NCBI GenBank assembly: GCA_964496245.1
Contig: CAZBZG010000176.1
Span: forward strand, 1 to 10,088
Direction of reading: 5' to 3'
DNA length: 10,088 nt
Source of the DNA: CAZBZG01 sp964496245
GTDB taxonomy: Bacteria; Planctomycetota; SZUA-567
Part shown: positions 5,664 to 10,088 of the stretch, in pieces
Layout of the letters: each line of letters begins with the position of its first letter
Position numbering within the stretch: position 1 is the first letter of the stretch
Made by a program: the position numbers and the translations under genes
The notes under the pieces: model-generated
Told to the model about the DNA's origin: nothing
Seen by the model: the letters and a program-made list of their open reading frames with translations, nothing else
The model's database searches: none

Positions 5664-5761
5664 TTCGTTCACGTACTTGCGGGGCGCTGTACTAAGGGAT
5701 GTTTCAGGCGGCTGTTTTTCGCTTAAAGCACTTATGTACATATCTTTATCGTGGTCCGACC

Positions 5762-5806
5762 CCTAGACCCACCCCTAGACCCGGCCCCTAGACCCGGCCT
5801 AGACCC
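5762..5806 (+). repeat. Short tandem repeat CCTAGACCC x4
   Basis: Copies lie at 5762-5770, 5774-5782, 5787-5795 and 5798-5806, spaced 12, 13 and 11 bases. They start directly at the right inverted repeat of copy B. A single CCTAGACC also follows the right end of copy A (from 4372), so the expansion happened only at the outer end. Confidence 0.85.
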
Positions 5807-5864
5807 CGGACTGGCCCGGATCCCAACCCGTCCGTGCCCTGTGGCCAGGGCCCTCCGAAAGCGC

Positions 5865-5893
5865 TTGTCAGGCGCGTGCCGGATGCGTATCAT
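5865..5893 (+). promoter_or_regulatory. Sigma-70-type promoter for the kinase/phosphatase operon
   Basis: TTGTCA (5865-5870), 17-base spacer, TATCAT (5888-5893): one mismatch in each box with optimal spacing. Transcription would start near 5900, leaving a leader of about 60 bases before the GTG at 5959. It lies just beyond the repeat/IS block, so the operon has its own promoter and need not depend on the insertion. Confidence 0.7.
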
Positions 5894-5958
5894 CGGTCGA
5901 TCCGAGCGGTTTCCAGAGGCACCCGTACGGAGGACGGGCGGTCTGGCGGAGAGCCATC

Positions 5959-7260
5959 GTGTTGAAGCGCGGACAGCGACTGGACAAGTACCGTATCGAG
6001 AAGCTGCTGGGACAGGGCGGCTTTGCCAGCGTCTTCCAGGCGTACGACACCATCGAGGGCATCCGCGTGGCGCTCAAGATCCCCCACGCGTATGCCATGA
6101 GCGAGCAGGTCTTCCGGGACTTCCGCAAAGAGGTCCGCCTCAGCGCACAGCTCGACCATCCCAACATCCTGCCCATCAAGAACGCGTCCATCATCGACCA
6201 GCATCTCGTCATCGTCTATCCCATGGGCGACCAGACGCTGGCCGAGCGCCTGCGCAAGCGACTGTCCGTGCGCAAAGCAGTGGAACTTGCCCAACAGATC
6301 CTGGAAGCCCTGGCCTACGCCCATCACAGACGCATCATTCACTGCGACGTCAAGCCCGAGAACTTCCTGCTCTTCGGGGAACACCGCCTGCGGCTGTGCG
6401 ACTTCGGCATCGCCAAAGTGGCGTGGAAGACCATCGACGCGTCCGGGTCCGGCACGGTCGGGTACCTCGCACCCGAGCAGGCCATGGGCAAGCCGTCGCT
6501 CCGCTCGGATGTCTTCAGCGCCGGATTGCTCCTGTACCGGATGTTCTCGGGCGAACTGCCGGAGTGGCCTTTCGAGCAACCGCTGCCGGGCATGGTCCGG
6601 TTGCGGCAGCGCGTGCATCCGGAGTTCATCCGTTTCCTGCTGCGCGCGCTCGAGGTCAAACCGCACAAGCGCTACCACGACGCCGTGCAGATGCTCGAGG
6701 TCTTCCGCCGGTTGCGGCCGCAGATGCTCAGTCATCAGACGCGCCGCAGGCGCAGGCGCCACCGGCAACCGGCCAAGCGCGAGTGGGAGCGCATCCGCTG
6801 GAAGGAGTTCAAACGCCAATACGGCGCCGTGCTGGAGACGCGTTCTTCGTGCAAGAAGTGCGGCGGGCCGATCTCCGAGCCCATGCAGTTCTGTCCGTGG
6901 TGCGGCAAGTCGCGTAAGCAGCACGAAGGCGACACCGTGTTCCCGGCGCACTGTCGCCTTTGCAACCGCGGCGTCAAGCTGGACTGGCGGTTCTGCCCCT
7001 GGTGCTACAGTCCGGGCGTGGAGCCCGCCGAAAATCGTTCCTATTCGGACAAGCGCTACGTCGCCCGCTGTAGCAACCCCGACTGCCCGGACGGGCGCCT
7101 CATGGCCTTCATGCGGTACTGCCCCTGGTGCCACCGCAAGGTCCGGCGGAAATGGAAGATCCCGCGCAGCCGGGAAACCTGCAGCCGGTGCGGATGGGGT
7201 GTGGTGCGGGATTTCTGGGAGTACTGTCCATGGTGCGGGAAATCGCAGAAGAAGGACTAG
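5959..7260 (+). CDS. Serine/threonine protein kinase with four C-terminal zinc ribbons
   Basis: A 433-residue Hanks-type kinase that would phosphorylate Ser/Thr on cytoplasmic proteins; no membrane segment is seen. It starts at GTG 5959 behind GGAGAG. Kinase motifs run in order: glycine loop GQGGFASV (18-25), ATP-binding lysine K40 in VALKIP, catalytic loop HCDVKPEN (D130), DFG (D148), and the APE glutamate E173. Cys replaces the usual Arg of HRD, making it a non-RD kinase, a type often not needing activation-loop phosphorylation. After an arginine-rich linker (about 260-280, with RRRRRRHRQ) come four ribbons, each a CxxC or similar pair followed by CPWC: cysteines from 298/312, 332/346, 371/388 and 408/423. 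These may bind protein or nucleic-acid partners. The PP2C gene starts inside the 3' end, so the two are translationally coupled and probably act on the same targets. Confidence 0.93.
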   Translation: MLKRGQRLDKYRIEKLLGQGGFASVFQAYDTIEGIRVALKIPHAYAMSEQVFRDFRKEVRLSAQLDHPNILPIKNASIIDQHLVIVYPMGDQTLAERLRKRLSVRKAVELAQQILEALAYAHHRRIIHCDVKPENFLLFGEHRLRLCDFGIAKVAWKTIDASGSGTVGYLAPEQAMGKPSLRSDVFSAGLLLYRMFSGELPEWPFEQPLPGMVRLRQRVHPEFIRFLLRALEVKPHKRYHDAVQMLEVFRRLRPQMLSHQTRRRRRRHRQPAKREWERIRWKEFKRQYGAVLETRSSCKKCGGPISEPMQFCPWCGKSRKQHEGDTVFPAHCRLCNRGVKLDWRFCPWCYSPGVEPAENRSYSDKRYVARCSNPDCPDGRLMAFMRYCPWCHRKVRRKWKIPRSRETCSRCGWGVVRDFWEYCPWCGKSQKKD

Positions 7261-8111
7261 GCCATCCTGCGACGCTGGATGCCACCCTTTTCCAGCAGAT
7301 GGACATGGAGCAGGCGGAGATCCAGTCCGCGGCTGCGGGGATCGCTGCGGTGCTGTCGGCGCGTGCGCCCGGCAAGGAGACGCCGAACGAGGATGCGGCG
7401 GCCGTCTTTCACGTGGGCGATACCTCGGCCGTGCTTCTCGTGGCCGACGGCGTGGGCGGACTCCCGTCGGGCGAGCTGGCCGCTGCTTTGGCGTTGCAGG
7501 AGATCGAGAAGACCCTGCTGCGGTCGATCCAGGAGGGCATGCGGCTGCGCAACGGTGTGCTGAACGGCATCGAGAGCGCCAACCAGGCCATCCAGCAGCT
7601 GGGCGCGGCCACGACCCTGGTGGCGCTGGAGATCGAGGGCGAGACGGTCCGGCCCTACCACGTCGGGGATTCGGCCGTGCTCGTGGTGGGCCTGCGGGGC
7701 CGCATCAAGTGGCAGACGGTCGCGCATTCCCCCGTGGGCCATGCCGTGGAGGCCGGCCTGCTCGACGAAGAGGAGGCCATGCAGCACGAGGATCGCTATC
7801 TCATCAGCAACTTCGTGGGGTCGCCCGAAATGCGCATCGAGGTCGGCCCCTCCCTCCGCCTCGCGCAGTACGATACCGTGCTGCTGGCTACGGACGGCAT
7901 CTTTGACAATCTTCACGTCCAGGAGATCATCGACCGCGTCCGCAGGGGCCCGCTTGCCAAGGCGGCAAAGGCGCTGGGTACGGACAGCCGCCGGCGCATG
8001 CTGGACCCGGCCGAGGGCGAGCCCTCCAAGGCGGATGACGCCACCTTCATCCTCTACCGCCGCAAGCCCAAGCGGCGAGCGCGAGCGCGTTCACGAAAAC
8101 CGGTCGTTTGA
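7230..8111 (+). CDS. PP2C-family serine/threonine protein phosphatase
   Basis: A 293-residue metal-dependent phosphatase that removes phosphate from Ser/Thr, the natural opponent of the kinase before it. PP2C motifs appear in order: NED with D55, ADGVGG with D73, HVGD with D147, LATDGIFDN with D222, and ADDATF with D269/D270; the aspartates coordinate the two catalytic Mn/Mg ions. The ATG at 7230 is chosen because GGGAG stands 8 bases upstream; it overlaps the kinase gene by 31 bases. The frame stays open upstream to an ATG at 7128, which would lie deep inside the kinase and lacks support. The C-terminus is a basic tail (KPKRRARARSRKPVV) beyond the catalytic fold, perhaps an electrostatic contact with the partner or membrane. 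It ends 3 bases before the convergent permease gene's stop, with no terminator between. Confidence 0.92.
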   Translation: MVREIAEEGLGHPATLDATLFQQMDMEQAEIQSAAAGIAAVLSARAPGKETPNEDAAAVFHVGDTSAVLLVADGVGGLPSGELAAALALQEIEKTLLRSIQEGMRLRNGVLNGIESANQAIQQLGAATTLVALEIEGETVRPYHVGDSAVLVVGLRGRIKWQTVAHSPVGHAVEAGLLDEEEAMQHEDRYLISNFVGSPEMRIEVGPSLRLAQYDTVLLATDGIFDNLHVQEIIDRVRRGPLAKAAKALGTDSRRRMLDPAEGEPSKADDATFILYRRKPKRRARARSRKPVV

Positions 8112-8114
8112 TTC

Positions 8115-9830
8115 CTATCCCACCCGGAACATCTGCCCCAGCCGGCGCCCGAGGAGGGCGGCCGCGCAGAGCAGGGCGGTCGCCAGCAGTGCCATGGCCC
8201 ATGTGCCCAGTGCGGCTGCTACGTGTTCGCTCTGCTCGAGTCCGTGGATGAGCACGTAGATGGCCTTGGTGATGGGGTAATAGGCTTCGGATTGGGCCAG
8301 GATGAGGCTGTCGGTGACTTCGAGCATGGAGAAGGCGAAACAGAGGATGCTGCCGGCCGCGAGGTTGGCGGCCACGAGCGGCAGGGTGATCCGGCGCAGC
8401 ACGCGGAGCGGCCGCGCGCCCAGATTGACGGCCGCCTCCTCGTAGACCACACTCACCTGTTCCAGGCCGGCATGGGCGGCGCGGACCATGTAGGGAAGGC
8501 GCCGCACCGCGTAGCTGATGGCCAGGAGCGGCATGGGATTGACACGCGGGTCGAGCAGTCCCGCCGGCAATGCGCCCGAGAAGCAGCCGATGTAGCCGAA
8601 CGCGATGACGAGCCCGGGCACGGCGAGCGGCAGCATGGCCAGCGCATCCAGCCAGTCCGCGCCGCGGAACCGCTGGCGCACACAGATCCAGGCGATGCCG
8701 AGTCCCAGCAGCACGTCGAGGACAGTGGCGCCCAGCGAGAGCAGCAGGCTGTTGGTCAGGGCGCGCTGGGTGAGCTCGGAATTGAGCGCGCGGCCGAAGA
8801 ATTCGAGCGTGTACCCTTGGGGCAGGATGCTCTGGAACCAAAGCCTGCTGGAGGCGAGGAGCGTTACGCTGATGTGCGGCAGAGCCGCGAAGAGGAGCAG
8901 GCCGGCCAGGACCGCGTACAGGGCGAACAGGGCGGGGCCGCGCAGACGGCGCTCCGCGCCAGCCGTGCTCAGCCGGCCGAGCGTGGCGACCGACCGGCCG
9001 CGGTGCAGAACGCGCTTGGTCACCCAGAAACCGGCCGCGGTCACGACCAGGACCAGCACGACCTGCGCGTAGCCCATGGGGTTGGTGCCGATCTCGCTCA
9101 CGCGGTCGAAGATCATGACGGGCAGCACGTCCCGCAGGCCGAAGACCAGAGGCGTGCCGAGCTCGGTGAACGACCAGATGAAGACGAGCACCCCGCCGGC
9201 GAACACGCCGGGCGCGGCGAGCGGCAGGGTCACGCGCCGGAAGACCCGCCAGGGCGAGGCGCCCATGTTGCGAGCCGCATCCTCGAGGCTCGGGTCCACG
9301 TTGGCGAGCGCGGCCACCAGGTTGAGGTAGAGGATGGGAAACAGGTGCAGCACTTCCATGAGCACAACGCCCGCCATGGGCACGGCGCCGAACCAGTCGA
9401 TCGGGCCGTCCACCAGCCCCAGCCGGTTGAAGAGCGTCGTGACCGCGCCTGCGCGCGCGAAGAGCATTTTCATGCCCACCGCGCCCACGAACGGCGGGAG
9501 GATGAGCGGGAGGAGCAGGGCACCGCTGAGCAGCTGCTGCCCCGGAAACGAGCGGCGGGCGAAGATCCAGGCAAGGGGCAGGGCGAGGCAGAAGCAGCCG
9601 ACGGTGGTGAAGATTGCGATCAGGAGCGACCGGCCGATGGCCTCGAGGTGCTGCGGGCTGGTGAAGAGAATCCCCATGTAGCGGAGGGTGAGGCCCTGTT
9701 CGTCCGAGAACGCGTGCACGAACACGTGGGCCAGGGGCCAGAGCAGGAAGACCCCCAGAAAGGCCGCGCTCAGAGCGGTGACGAGGAGCGCGCCGACCGG
9801 ACGCGGGGCGTTGCCGCGGGACGCGCTCAC
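8115..9830 (-). CDS. Two-domain ABC transporter permease, iron(III)/thiamine/phosphonate type
   Basis: A 571-residue inner-membrane permease, the translocation channel of a binding-protein-dependent uptake system. It contains two BPD-type permease halves in one chain, each with about six hydrophobic segments. Each half has the EAA loop that docks on the ATPase: EDAARNMGASPWRVFRRVTL at about 182 and EEAAVNLGARPLRVLRRITL at about 462. This duplicated layout is typical of FbpB/AfuB ferric-iron, ThiP thiamine and 2-aminoethylphosphonate permeases; the ELGTPLVFGLRDVLPVMIFD stretch fits the iron/phosphonate group, but sequence alone does not fix the substrate. It starts at GTG 9830 behind AAGGAGG, overlapping the ATPase stop by 4 bases (GTGA), so the two are translated together. 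A periplasmic binding protein is not in the window. Confidence 0.9.
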   Translation of the reverse strand: MSASRGNAPRPVGALLVTALSAAFLGVFLLWPLAHVFVHAFSDEQGLTLRYMGILFTSPQHLEAIGRSLLIAIFTTVGCFCLALPLAWIFARRSFPGQQLLSGALLLPLILPPFVGAVGMKMLFARAGAVTTLFNRLGLVDGPIDWFGAVPMAGVVLMEVLHLFPILYLNLVAALANVDPSLEDAARNMGASPWRVFRRVTLPLAAPGVFAGGVLVFIWSFTELGTPLVFGLRDVLPVMIFDRVSEIGTNPMGYAQVVLVLVVTAAGFWVTKRVLHRGRSVATLGRLSTAGAERRLRGPALFALYAVLAGLLLFAALPHISVTLLASSRLWFQSILPQGYTLEFFGRALNSELTQRALTNSLLLSLGATVLDVLLGLGIAWICVRQRFRGADWLDALAMLPLAVPGLVIAFGYIGCFSGALPAGLLDPRVNPMPLLAISYAVRRLPYMVRAAHAGLEQVSVVYEEAAVNLGARPLRVLRRITLPLVAANLAAGSILCFAFSMLEVTDSLILAQSEAYYPITKAIYVLIHGLEQSEHVAAALGTWAMALLATALLCAAALLGRRLGQMFRVG

Positions 9831-10088
9831 GCCTGAGCCTCCTTGTGGTCGGTTGCCGGCAGGATGACGGTGGCTGCGGGCGAGGCATGCCAGGGACCGG
9901 ACTGTCCGGGGGCCAGGCCGGTGTCCGGACGGTTGAGGACCAGAGCTTCGAAGGCGTGTTCGCCAGCCTGCAGCCGGACCTGGAGCGTGCTGCCGGTGGG
10001 GCGCACGCTCTGGACCTCGGCGTCAAGGCGGTTCTCCGGGGTGTCGCCCGGGCCGGGTTGGAGGTTCTCGGGCCGCACCATGCACTCC
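9827..10088 (-). CDS. C-terminal TOBE domain of the cognate ABC transporter ATPase (partial)
   Basis: The last 86 or so residues of a gene entering from the right edge. ECMVRPENLQ at the edge matches the (A)VRPE(H/N)L line that opens the TOBE regulatory domain of iron, sugar and polyamine importer ATPases, and the rest (VQSVRPTGSTLQVRLQAGEH, then ALVLNRPD) has the TOBE alternation of short strands. Walker and signature motifs lie outside the window, so ATPase integrity cannot be judged. The TGA overlaps the permease GTG start by 4 bases. The ATPase would power uptake through the permease encoded downstream. Confidence 0.82.
   Translation of the reverse strand, partial: ECMVRPENLQPGPGDTPENRLDAEVQSVRPTGSTLQVRLQAGEHAFEALVLNRPDTGLAPGQSGPWHASPAATVILPATDHKEAQA

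Larger units (their letters stand above)
4437..5692 (+). mobile_element. IS630-family insertion sequence, about 1.26 kb
   Basis: Inverted ends GTACAGCGCCCCGCAA (4438-4453) and its complement (5677-5692) match exactly over 16 bases; GTGAAC/GTTCAC a few bases further in extends this to 22 of 26. Comparison with intact copy A shows 1258 extra bases, element plus target duplication. A TA duplication at 4435-4436 and 5693-5694, the IS630 rule, gives borders 4437-5692. It carries one transposase locus on the plus strand. The limits are uncertain by one to four bases because several duplication lengths fit. Confidence 0.88.
4386..5770 (+). repeat. Tandem repeat copy B, split by the insertion sequence
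   Basis: The left part is 4386-4438 and the right part resumes at 5692-5696 (CTAAG) and runs to about 5770. The right part matches copy A (4302-4379) with only a few substitutions, for example GGCTG for GGCAG and AAAGCAC for AACGCAT, and it ends with the same inverted repeat (5746-5762). Joining the two parts restores one copy. Confidence 0.85.

Noticed and set aside
5890..7134. Minus-strand open frame of about 414 codons opposite the kinase
   Set aside because: No family motif or ribosome binding site; the plus strand encodes all kinase motifs in order.
8223..9836. Long plus-strand open frame of over 500 codons opposite the permease
   Set aside because: Its product is a charged, repetitive Glu/Arg/Gln/His-rich chain typical of an antisense shadow in GC-rich DNA; the minus strand encodes a clear two-domain permease with both EAA loops.

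Overview
The window is about 10 kb of GC-rich bacterial DNA with strong AGGAGG-type ribosome binding sites, flagellin genes and a two-domain ABC permease, so it comes from a motile, probably Gram-negative bacterium. The genome-repeat style (REP-like palindromes and a GGGTCGGACC-ended element) would fit a PVC-group or deltaproteobacterial lineage, but that is a guess; no taxonomic marker gene is present.

Layout. Positions 1-217 hold the 3' end of a gene that looks like a CehA/McbA-type PHP metallohydrolase. A near-consensus sigma-70 promoter (248-276) and a structured leader precede a small proline/glutamate-rich protein (370-624), closed by a hairpin terminator (671-698). On the minus strand follow two tandem divergent flagellins (727-1584 and 1656-3092), both cysteine-free and each preceded by the same CACGGAGGA motif. 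Upstream of them lies a gene-poor stretch of about 1.35 kb (3093-4437). It carries three copies of a 26-bp repeat, several REP-like hairpins, an orphan Rho-independent terminator on the plus strand, and a palindrome-ended MITE-like element (4128-4372).

The right half of that element is duplicated in tandem, and the second copy has been split by an IS630-family insertion sequence (about 4437-5692). Its transposase reads in two frames. Because the first copy is intact, it serves as an internal empty site for dating and defining the insertion.

After a second good promoter (5865-5893) comes a two-gene signalling operon: a Ser/Thr protein kinase with four C-terminal zinc ribbons (5959-7260) overlapping a PP2C phosphatase (7230-8111). 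The pair can add and remove phosphate from shared targets. The convergent minus-strand genes that follow are a two-domain, iron/thiamine/phosphonate-type ABC permease (8115-9830) and the TOBE end of its ATPase (9827-10088), which overlap by 4 bp and form an uptake operon running in from beyond the right edge.

No complete novel defence or biosynthetic system was found. The most unusual items are the zinc-ribbon kinase/PP2C pair, the nested repeat/MITE/IS structure, and the strongly promoted disordered small protein next to the flagellins.
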